Source of the DNA: Cloeon dipterum
Taxonomy: Eukaryota; Arthropoda; Insecta; Ephemeroptera; Baetidae
Direction of reading: 5' to 3'
Assembly: GCF_949628265.1 (NCBI RefSeq)
Contig: NC_088788.1
Coordinates: forward strand, 2,170,001 to 2,234,000
Length of the DNA: 64,000 nucleotides
The position numbers and the translations under genes were made by a program. Positions 10,301-20,605 of the stretch are shown in pieces; positions within the stretch are counted from its first letter, which is position 1, and the number at the start of each line of letters is the position of its first letter. The notes below the pieces were generated by a model. The model was not told where the DNA came from. It was given only the letters and a program-made list of their open reading frames with translations, and did no database searches.

Positions 10301-13300
10301 TTAGAAGCCGAGATTTGGCGCCCACAATATTTAAAAAAATTAAAAAATTGTGTTTTTCGCGATTCAAAATGTAATTTCTCGAAAACCAAGCCGAATTCCG
10401 CCTTGAAATTTTCACAGAAGTTCACACGTACTCTGAGACAACTTTTGAGAGTCATTTTGAATTTTTAAAATATGGCGCTGATTTTCAAAATCCAAAAAAA
10501 CACCCGAGATTTTTCGAAAATGACCTTTGACCTCGACCAATGACCTCAAAATTGGTGTTCGTTCGATCAGGCTTGACAAAAGGGGTTCAGCACACATCTT
10601 AACTTTTAAATTTCATCAACTCAAAACGAGTTATTAAATTCTCAAATTACGCCAAAACTGTTCGTTTTTTTAAATATGTCATTCTGCATTCTTATGTGAT
10701 TAAAGACAGCCAAAATTGAACAATTTAATTACTGTATTTTGACCGTCATCACGCTGGGAAATGCAACAATTAGATTTCGCTGTGACAATTTGCTCTCTAT
10801 TTAGTAATAAAATTTAATTAAATGAACAATGCTTGTGTCATGATTGTCTGCTTTAGACGCAATTGAATTCCCCGACTTGCACATAGACAAACAAGTTTCC
10901 TGGTGCGTCGGAGTAACTGACAAGAAGGAGGTCTCGCTGCTTTCCTCATTATTACACAAGAAAAATGATTGATTCCTGGTGGCCGGGTGGGCGGGCGGGC
11001 GGACGGGCATCCGCAAGCCATCCATCCACCCCATCCACCCACCCATCTGCTCTTTGTCTGATAACAAAATCAATCAGGCTGATGCTTCTGGGTGCGCGCC
11101 GACCAATTTGCGCGTTGCAAACACACTCGAGTGGCGCTTAAATAATTTCAATCATCGCAGCCAAGTGGAATCGCTAATGAGTTCGGTGCAACGGCGGGTT
11201 AATAACTCCCGCTCGAACCACCGCAAACTAATTTCCTCCTCACTCGATTCCACTCAGTGAATATTAAGCAATTTACCTCGTAACCTCACGGGATAATCTG
11301 CCATAAGCTTGTGATTTGCCCCATTTTTAAATCACCGGTTGCATAAGCCGCCAACAGATGGCGGCACTGTATACATTCGTGATTAATTTAATTTTAAAGC
11401 CTTTTCGCTGAATTTTCAGACCCAATCCTGTCACTGTGCATTCTTCACTTAATTTTCTTTCTTTTGACGTGCTGAAAACCAAAATCAGTCCAGCCGTGCC
11501 GTAGAAACGTTGGAAAATATTTTTTAATTTCAAAAAATAGTTTTTCACGATTCTACGGTGATTGGCTAAACCGATTTTGGTTTTCAGCACGTCAAAATAA
11601 AGAAAATTAAGTGAAGAATGCACAGTGACAGGATTGGGTCTGAAAATTTCAGCGAAAATGATTTAAAATTAAATTAATTACTAAAGTATACGGTGGCGCC
11701 ATCTGTTGGCGGCTTCCATACCTTCTCGCGGAAGTTGCGACTGCATAAGCGCAAATATTGGAGCATCACGAGCGCCGAGACGAGTTGGTCGCGTGGTACA
11801 AACAGCGCCACGGACACGGCGCCGGGCGCGGAGTCGACGAAAGGCGGCACCGAGTCGAGTTGGTCCATGCAAATTTGCGTGGCGACGCACACCGAGGACG
11901 CATTCTGCAACACAGCCACTTGTTAGTCAGTCGAAAACGTGAGCCAGGGGATTATATACGTGTTTTGTGCGAGAAAAGCGAAAAAAAAGTGAAAATTGTT
12001 TGTGTCGCACATAAATTTGAGGCGCGCACGCACCATGCAGCCTCGCGACCTTTTTATATTATTCAATTTTCAGTTTTATGAAATATGCAAGGAATGAGGG
12101 AATGCTGATTAAAAAAGCGCCTCTCTTGCTATGATTAATGCCTATTCAAAAACTCCTGTGAGCTTTTCAGCGCTGTGCAAGTTGCACATTCCGAATCAAC
12201 GGGATGGAAATAATAAATTGCATTCATTCTCTCTCTCGTCCACGGAGAGAAGGCAAATAATGCTTTTAGCGCGCATAGCACAATAAATGCATGATGACAA
12301 ACTCGCAGCCATTTAATGAGACGGCGGAAAGGCCCTTTTTGTGTGCAATATGATCCCAGTTTCATATGCAATATGAAAATACCAGGCTTTATTAAAACAT
12401 AAAATTCCTCAAGTAATTATTTTTATTTAATTTAGACTTAATTTGTTCTCTTTTAAAGATCGTCTTTATTTGACGTAGTTTCTAAGTACAACTATCAATT
12501 CTTGAGGATCCAATTAGGTTAGAATAATTCAATGATGCTGTAAAAGTGCCAATTTGACGATTTTCCTGCGCTTTTTGACACTTCTTGCCACGCCCCCTTT
12601 ATTAGAGTTCCTGGGAAACACGTCGCGTGATTTTTCACTCCAACTGTACAATTTTTCGATTTTACGGAGAACCACGCCTCCATTTCAAAATTTTCCGTGA
12701 ATTCTGAGTCGAGTTTGTTCATTTTCCCGCTGTTTGTGACACGTTCCAAACCTTCTTTCGTAATTTTCCTAAAATTCACGCCCCCAAATCGAGATTCCCA
12801 CGAGATCTCTCAGTAAAATCGTTAAATGTTATTCGTGCCACGCCTCCTTTTGAGTTTTCCGAACAACCACACCCCCATTCCAAAATTCCATCGATTTTTC
12901 TCACAATTTTACGATCATCCCGAGCATTGTAACACGTGCCACGCCTCCTTCTTAAAATTTCCTATGAACCACGCCCACATTAACCGAATTTTTAAGTTGA
13001 AAACCGTCTTTAACGAAGTTTTTTCTGACTAAAAAGTCCAGCGCGACGTGCGAACTTTTTTCCCGCCCAAAACAAAATATGAACCAATATATGCGAGAGC
13101 TGCGCATGCGTGATGAGAGCTGATTTGAGCACTTGCAAAGAGACCCGCTTCTGTACGAAATGACTTCTTTGACAGATCCTGCCAGCTCTGACGCATGCGC
13201 AGCTCTCGCAAATACGTTCATATTGTTTTGGCGGGAAAAAAAGTTCGCACGTCGCGCTGCACGTTTTTAACGGAAAAAACGTCCACTTTACCTAATTCGA

Positions 13301-14288
13301 CCCTCAGGAATCGATTGGTGGGCTCAGAAACTTTGTCAAAGACGATCTTCAAATAATTTCCACGCAGAGAAATGAACGCCATTTTATAAAATGAACAATA
13401 TTGAAATTGGCATTCCTCGAAACGAGATTTTTAACTTTTGATCTATAAATGGATCCAAACTTCAGTTTTGAAAAGTATATAAACGTGAAATTAATGCTTT
13501 GCGGTTTGGCTTAGAACTTGGAACGCAAAGTGCGAGGCAAATTGCACGTTTTCATGTACGAGAGGCAAATGGGTGGTCGAAAATTGCACCACATACACGA
13601 CACACAGACAGACAGAGAGAGAGTTTCGGCTGGGTGAGTGCATAACACATGTGCTTGAAGGTGTCGTCGGGGTATTTTGCGGCATTACCATGGAAAGTGC
13701 GGCCCATCTGGTGCCTTGGAACACAAAAGACAGGATGCGATAGCGCCCGCTGGCGTCGTGTCTGCCTGAAAGGAGCAGCCGTTGAGCGCGCTCCCTCTCT
13801 TGCTCCAACGAAGGCTGCTCCGCTGATTTCTTGAATCCCACTGTCAAATTTTGCGATAAGAGGATCTAAATCTCAATAGTTAGAAGCTATTTCGAGTGGA
13901 AATTTGTCGTTTCCACCAAATTTAGCTTCTTGCGCGCAGACAAATCAAATTACACATTTTCTCGGTGACGCAACCGGATAATCAAATGAGAACTGAGAGC
14001 TCGAGTAAATCCCTCTAAAAAAAAAATGAAGCAATGTTCCCGAAATAGAAGCCGGGGTGGGAATAAAAATAATTCAAGCCGCGCCACCCGCTGGAGGGAT
14101 TTTTCTTCTTCATTGTCCCAAAATGTAATTTAATTACGCCATTCATTATTTCTCCCGCTCGAGGCGGTGAACTCACTGCGAAGACTGGGTGCGAAAATCA
14201 GCAGGCACAAGTAGGCCATGGAAAACAAAAAGGCGAAGAAGTACGTCGCCTTCCTCCGTCTCGGAAAGTTCTGGTTATTTTTCAGCAT
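7342..14288 (-). CDS. GT49-family glycosyltransferase, beta-1,4-glucuronyltransferase 1 (B4GAT1)-like (6 exons, 420 aa)
   Basis: Exons in transcript order are 14288-14177, 13840-13689, 11904-11722, 9712-9473, 9417-9064 and 7563-7342. All junctions are GT-AG in matching phase, total 1263 bp. The donors at 9472 (GTTCGA) and 9063 (GTCTTA) are weak, and the intron between exons 4 and 5 is only 55 bp. The protein is a type II Golgi enzyme: a short basic cytosolic tail, a membrane anchor at about residues 16-33, then a lumenal catalytic domain. Family marks are SGRYR, the segment SVCVATQ...APGAVSVALFVP, a motif aligned with the family DxD at 221-223, the block AFVLPEY...MPKNRAEL and the C-terminal PRFDERYSQ. 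In the family the enzyme adds glucuronate from UDP-GlcA to the alpha-dystroglycan O-mannosyl glycan, priming LARGE. Human B4GAT1 is about 415 aa. Here the DxD position reads Asp-Pro-His, so activity or metal use may differ. Insects carry several divergent paralogs, so orthology to B4GAT1 itself is unproven. Start is the first ATG before the anchor; an upstream noncoding exon is possible. Confidence 0.85.
8240..8939 (-). repeat. Family A foldback repeat, long form (copy A-L2)
   Basis: It lies in the last intron of the GT49 gene, with the foldback block first and the CCACGCC/GGGCGTGG array last, opposite in orientation to the copy at 921. The array is shorter than in other long copies. The outer ends are aaagaccgcctttgatgaag and a degraded gaagacgatctttaa. 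Confidence 0.8.
10196..10560. repeat. Diffuse family F repeat
   Basis: In the GT49 intron between exons 3 and 4. It shares aatggtgggcagtttttgca and ttctgacggttagaagccga with the block at 28.6-29.1 kb. Ends are unclear. Confidence 0.5.
11345..11715. repeat. Family E foldback MITE (copy E1)
   Basis: A foldback of about 371 bp with arms of roughly 160 bp. The ends are AAGCCGCCAACAGATGG and its inverse. The inner arms carry cttttgacgtgctgaaaacc and its inverse. It ends exactly 6 nt inside the intron after the donor of GT49 exon 3. Confidence 0.85.
12454..13351 (+). repeat. Family A foldback repeat, long form (copy A-L3)
   Basis: It lies between GT49 exons 2 and 3, with the array first. CCACGCC-type boxes occur near 12589, 12672, 12778, 12838, 12868, 12939 and 12968. 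They tend to form pairs about 30 bp apart within units of about 100 bp. The foldback block follows, with paired gcgcatgcg arms. Confidence 0.8.
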
Positions 14289-14473
14289 GCCTTTCACCTG
14301 CACTGGCTTAAAATTAAAGCATCGAGTCAATTTTTTCAAAATTCTTTCTGCAAAATTACCTTTGGGTTGCTGACTGTGGAAATTGCTCTCCTCATTACAA
14401 ATACTGAAATAAATTATTTTATTGTATTAAAAATGAACATTTAGGGGAAAAAGAATTCAAAAGAAGAAGCATC

Positions 14474-15010
14474 GGGGGCCGGATTCACGCGACGCGCAGA
14501 TATGGCGACTGATAAAATTCGGTGGGAAAGCCAACAGAATGAATATTTTTGTTGTTATTTCTATAGTAACAGCTGATTAGCCCGTTAATTAGCGAATTGA
14601 CCGTTAGATGGCACATCAGGCTGATGGAAATGTAACAAAGTACGCGGGAATGAAATTCTTAGGTCGGCACGCCTCTTTTTCGACGCTTTCTGATTAGTCG
14701 ACTGGATTGGCCTCTATTATTTCAACGCCATTTTGAATTCTGACCGGCGGGAAACCAACACAGATCGCAACCCGGTCCCCTGGTGGGAATTACGACTGCG
14801 CAGAAGATTTTAAATTGGGCCACGCATGCGCAGTGATGAGTTTCAGCCTCTCTGTCAGATTAAGAAGCGATCTGAACGTACTGCGCATGCTTAAGATGTG
14901 CACAAAATTACTGCGCAGCTTTAAAATGGGCGAATATTCCAACAAATGAATTTTGACGCCATATTGACTTCTCACCGGCGGCAACCAACACAAATCGCAA
15001 CCTGTCCCCC
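14474..15010 (-). repeat. Family C MITE-like repeat (copy C2)
   Basis: An inverted-orientation copy just upstream of the GT49 start, beginning GGGGGCCGGATTCACGCG. The internal duplicate of the terminal block is near 14763-14780. Confidence 0.8.
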
Positions 15011-15907
15011 GGTGAGAAGAAGCAGCCATTTTGTAGAATATAAAAAACTATTTTTGTTTGTGGTTTAAACTGAAACAGAGCAGGAAAAAAGCTAAAAATA
15101 CAGTTGTTTGTTCGCTTTCGGCGGTTTGCGTGTGTCTCAAAAGAGCCGACAACATTATTTACAAATCAAGGCCCGGACGCACTAGTGTGTTGAATAAACG
15201 CCTGCCACTTGTGGAAACGCAACCTGCGCCTCGAGCCGAGCACGCAAGTTGCCTAATTTCAAGGCAATGAATTACACGCGTCAGCACTTGTTTCGAATTA
15301 GGCCAAAACTTTCTGTTGAAGGCAATAAACAAATAATTAAGCTCGAGAAGCAGAGAAGAGCTTGAAGGTTTACAATTGACGAAAAGGAACTGCGCGAATA
15401 CTTGCCGAGATATTGCTGTAAATTAAATCATTTTGACAAAAAGGCAGCGGTGGATGGGTCGCATCTGTTTGTGAAACTGGCAGTGTTGCGGACTGGCCGG
15501 TGGTGACGACGCAGACAACGCGACGTAGCGACCGGCAGCACGATGGAAAATATGTGTCATCGTCACAAAGTGCTGCACACAGCAATCACAGTAGCGCCGG
15601 CCACAAAGCGGATTCACCGACCGACCGGCCGGCCGTCCGCCCGCTGCCACGCGCGTCCGCTCTTTTCCATCCATTTAATTTTCACTCGCTCGCAAATTGG
15701 GAAAAATGGTGCACAGCATACCAGCGCCAGCACTCACGCTGAAAAAGTAACCAACGCCGCCGAAAATCTAGTTAGTCTGCGCCAGTGCATGCATGCTTTT
15801 ATTTTATTTTTGTTTCTAAGCGTATTTTGCTAGTTTCTCTTTCAAAAATTAATTTCAGCTTTTAATTCGAGGAAAATTTGACGATATCACGAAGCAAACA
15901 TTGATTT

Positions 15908-16771
15908 TTAAAGATCTTTGACGAAGTTTCTTTTTTTTGCGATCAAAAAGTGCAGCGTGAATTTTTTTTCCCGCCAAAACAATATGAACCAAAACAAAGA
16001 AATCATTCGCACCGCAGTCTCTCTACAAGAAGTGCTCAAACCAGCTCTGACGCATGCGCGCTTTTCGCATTTAATTTTGTTTTGGCGGGAAAAACGTTCG
16101 CACGTCGCGCTGGACTTTTTGGCCGAAAAAAACACCCACTTTAACTAATTTGACCCACTAGAATCGATTAGTGTGTTCAGAAACTTCGTCAAAGATGGTA
16201 TTCAACTAAAAAATTTCGGTTAATGTGGGCGTGGTTCCTAGTAACTTTTAAGAAGGAGGCGTGGCACGTGTCGCAATGCTTGGGATAATCGTAGAATTGT
16301 GAGAAAAATCGATGGGATTTAGGAATGGGGGGCGTGGTAGTCCGGAAAACTAAAAAGGAGGCGTGGCATGAAAAACATTTAACGATTTTACTGAGATCTC
16401 GTGGGAATCTCGAGTTGGGGGCGTGAATTTTAGGAGAATTATAAAAGAACGTTTGGAACGTGTCACAAAGAGCGGGAAAATAAACAAACTCAAGTCATAG
16501 TTTACGGTATATTTCGCAATGGGGGCGTAGTTCTCCGGAAAATCGGTAATTTTTTCAATTTAACTGAAAAATCATGGGAATTTTGAAATGAGGGCGTATT
16601 TTCCAGGAATTAATTAATTTAGTTTAGTAAATAAGGGGCGTGGCAAGTGTCGCAAAGTGCAGGAAAATCGTAAAATTGGCATTTTTACACAATCTTTGAA
16701 TAAATTAAACGTTATTTGACCCTCAAGAATCGATTGCCGTGCTCAGAACTTCGTCAAAGACGGCCTTTAAA
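15908..16771 (-). repeat. Family A foldback repeat, long form (copy A-L4)
   Basis: It lies in the spacer upstream of the GT49 gene. The foldback block is first and an array of GGGCGTGG/GGAGGCGTGGC boxes follows. It ends cgtcaaagacggcctttaa. Confidence 0.8.
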
Positions 16772-17635
16772 GCTTTATTCACGATCTTTTCCTGCTTTTG
16801 AGACAAAAATCACATTATTTGCGAGTTTGCAGAATTAACCAACCATTGTTAAATCTGTTTGTAAGCGCAGTGTGTGTGCTGAGTCACGAGTAAATGGAGT
16901 AAATATGTCACTTTGCAGCAGATGTAACGGTCGTGAAGCCCAAGCGTCAGCAGAATCAATGGGAATAAATGGATAGATTTCAATTCCGGCGAAGCAACGG
17001 CCAACACCAACACGTGTTGCTGCGAGGAGAGAAACGTACGTGTAGTCGTGACAAAGTGCATGCTGTCGGCTGGACGCGAGATTTATTTTCTAGGCGCAGA
17101 CGGTGGCGGCTGCTGCACGCCGGCCGGCCGCTAAATTTGCCCAACAAAAAAACATCCGCTGACGGGCAGCGGCAAACAAAAACAGGGCATCGATCAAAAA
17201 ACGCTTCATACTGAAAAGAGCCTAGAAGAGGCCGCGAGGTGAGATGAACAAACAAAACAAGCAATGCGTCAGCGGCGAGAGCACCGAGAGCCAGATCAAT
17301 TTCACAAAGAAAAAAATTAGTTAAAAATAGGAATGTGTTAAGTGGCAAGATGAGCTTGGCGATTAATTAAAATAAATAAAAGTTGGGAAATTACTGAGGG
17401 CGCACGAGGGAAGGGAACTGAGCCAAACAAACTTGTGCTGCTTTGACACCACTCCAGTCAGCGTTAAGTTTTAAGTGTCGTGCCGACGACACGACAATGA
17501 ATCACGAGATTTGATTTAAACCAAGCCGTTGGCTCGCATTGTCAAGCACGCAATTAAGTTTCTATTTTGAGAAAAATTGGAAATTTTCCTCTGAAAGTCA
17601 TAGAAATTTTATTAAAATGAAAAAGAATAATTTTT

Positions 17636-17900
17636 CTGGGATGATTCTCGAATAAATTAACTTCATTTTGGGTGTTTTAATTTTATCCAAAAATTTAAAG
17701 GTACTTTAACGGTCCACTGAAATTTTCAGACGAATTTTGTGCGAAAATGGTAAATTTGAGAATAATATGCTCTGTAGGAAAAAAACAGGAAATTTAATCA
17801 GCTTTCTTAATTTAGGCAGTTTTTGAGGCTACTATCAACTGCTGACTTTTAATCAGGCCAAACACACACCCCTTTAAAAAATCTACAATTTTTGAAAAAA
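17636..17900 (+). repeat. Partial family D arm
   Basis: It matches the outer arm seen at 30937-31230 (gatgattctcgaataaatta..., ttttcagacgaattttgtgc, gctactatcaactg) but lacks the foldback core. It is probably a solo arm or an old deletion. Confidence 0.6.
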
Positions 17901-20170
17901 TAAAAAATAAATTCCAAGACTTACAAGTACTATTTTTTATCTTCTCACTATTAAATATTCATAATTTTTCTCACCCCGGAAGCAATTAATTTCTTTTGCT
18001 AAAAAAGAGGGCGTTAACGGTAAAATTTAAAAAAATGGATTTTGGGACACTTTCAGTCAGAAAGTGTAAATGAAAAAAGTGGCGGGATAAATTAAAAAAA
18101 TCCCTAACATTCCACTGACATTTGCTTACTAGAAACATCGTATCCCTTCCACCTTCAGAGTAATTTTCTTCTTTTATAAATGAATCAACATTTTACCAGT
18201 CAAGCTCATGACTTTTTTCATGTGCATGTCGAGCCAATCAGTCTAGCTTATCGTTTTTTTTTGTGATGGACTGCTTCCATTCTGACATTCATCCATCTAA
18301 ACTGCACTTGTTTGACCGATATATAGATCGTGAAGCAACAAATATTTCACTCGTCTTTCAAATCTAGGTCTTAAAAACTAAAAAAATAGCGTCCAATTTA
18401 AAACTATTTTCACCTTAAAGGTCTCAATTGACTTGAAATACGCCTCTAGGTGTCCAAAATGAAATGTCCAGAGCGCATCCATAGCACGACATGCTAAATT
18501 TTTCATCCCTGAAGCGAAACTGAGCGGGTAACATCTAACATGGGCCACATCATAATTTTATTATTCCTCTGGCGGTGCACGGTGGCCATAAAACGTGTGT
18601 GGGTCGCTGCGAAAGCCTGGTGGTGGTGGTGTGCCGATGCGATAAAATAAAAGCCCTCGATGGAGCCTATATATGTAAAACACGAGAGGGTGTTTTACTG
18701 CAGCCAGCTGCCGACGCATTCGTCTTGATGGCGAATGGCCACTTTTCGCCGTGTGTGTGTGTGTTGTGTTGTGGAAATAAAGCGAGAAACATACAGAGAA
18801 GAAAAACAAGTGTGCGTAACGTAACCACAGAGATCTCTTTATTTTCATCGCACTCACAATCAGAGAGAGAGATACAGCGTTTATTCTTGTTCACTTTCGC
18901 AGAAACGGTTAATGGCCGGCGAAAATTACACATTTCGCGCGGCTAACAGCAATAAATAAAATTTATTTAAGCTGCGACGCACTCGTCTCTCGTTTTCATC
19001 AAATTCAAACAAAACACAATCGTCTCTCCGCCGCATCGTCGAAGGGAAAAAAGAATTTGCACCAAAAGGAATGTGGACTAGAGACCTGACTAGATATCAT
19101 ACAGCTTTTTATTCAGTTTTCAGCATCCACACACTTCACTTCACTTGGAATAACGGAGATTCGGAAACACTTTTGACACTTATACGCGATGGAATGAGGC
19201 CCGCGAAATTAGCACAGAATTTGTGACACAATCAAAGCCGGGGCCGAACAACACAATCAATTCCAAAGAACACATTCACATCAAATTTCATCTTGTTTTG
19301 TGAACATTTATAAAAATATCTTTCACTTTCTAATTTTCTTTAAGCATAATGCTTTCCCGCAAATTAGCAACATAATATATAATATGTTCGATTCCAAAAA
19401 TCAAAATTCCCGAGTTTTGTTTGTTGGCAACCTTTTTAAAATGAACACATCTTTTTACCGATAGCACCTCGATCATTTAGATAATGAATTATATACACAT
19501 CAATATTAATTAATACGTCAAATGCAGTATAGTTTTTACAATCATGTGCATATTAAGTTCATGGAATGAAATTTCTGGTTAGTATCAAGCATCCAAGAGT
19601 GTCCGGCCAATATATTTTGAACAAAAACCTTAAAATAAATTAAGCTAAAATAATTGCCATGAACAGACGCTGCAATGACACAGAGACAGGAATTATTGAT
19701 AAATTACATTCAACGAGACGGCAAGATTTTAAGCAGATGGACAGCAAGTTTGATACAAGCATTTTATTTACCTGAACAAGTTTGAGAAAAAAATAAGCAT
19801 ATGTGACAGTGTTAAATTAAGTACAAGAAAGTTTGTTTCCTCAAATGGAGGATAAAAATATGTATAATCCTTTCAATAATCAAAATCTTCATCATTTTAA
19901 CCCTATATATACATTTGTTCACTTAAAACCATTGATGAGAAACGTTTTTAAGCAGATTTGATTGCATTTCTTGACGGAATAAGATTTTTGTTCAGCGTTC
20001 CCAATTTAAGACAGCTACTAGACACCAATCACGCCATTTTAAGACTTGAAATCCATCAAAATCCAACTAAATCGCTTGTGAATCTGTTTCACGATCGAGA
20101 CGGCAGCGCCATTAGGCTGTCGCTGTGGCACTGCTGTTTCGATCACGAAGTAAACCCGTCTAATGCAACC

Positions 20171-20541
20171 AAAAGACCGTCTTTGACGAAGTTTCTGAGC
20201 ACACCAATCGATTCCTGAGGGTCGAATTAGGTAAAATTGATATTTTGGCCGACCAAAATGTCCAGCGCGACGTGCGAACTTTTTTTCCCGCCAAAACAAT
20301 ATGAATGCGAGAAGTGCGCATGCGTGAGAGCTGATTTGAGCACTTGAAGACGAGACCGCCTATTTGTCAGATCCAGCCCGCTCTGACGCATGCGCACTTC
20401 TCACATTCATGTTGTTTTGGCGGGAAAAAAAGTTAGCACGTCGCGCTACACTTTTTGGTCGGAAAAAATATCAAACTAGCCTAATTCGACCTTCAGGAAT
20501 CGATTGGTGAGCTCAGAAACTTCGTCAAAGACTGTCTTTAA
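20171..20541. repeat. Family A foldback repeat, short form (copy A-S1)
   Basis: A near-perfect inverted repeat of about 370 bp, whose arms run from aaagaccgtctttgacgaag through CCAATCGATTCCTGAGGGTC and cccgccaaaacaatatg to gcgcatgcg. It ends 64 bp downstream of the GPCR stop codon, so it probably lies in that 3' UTR. Confidence 0.85.
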
Positions 20542-20605
20542 TATAAAACTCTTCTTCATGTTTTCCCCACTCTTCACTAATTCCTAGGATAAAAGCCTAT
20601 TTTTT

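Larger units (their letters stand above)
15011..20170. other. Spacer between the GT49 5' side and the GPCR 3' side
   Basis: No supported coding exon was found. It holds family A copy A-L4, a partial family D arm and short GC-rich blocks near 15480-15700 and 16970-17220. Either block could be a noncoding first exon or enhancer of the GT49 gene. A GT-rich simple stretch lies near 18750-18775. A minus-strand AATAAA at 19763-19768 is a possible GPCR poly(A) signal. Confidence 0.5.
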
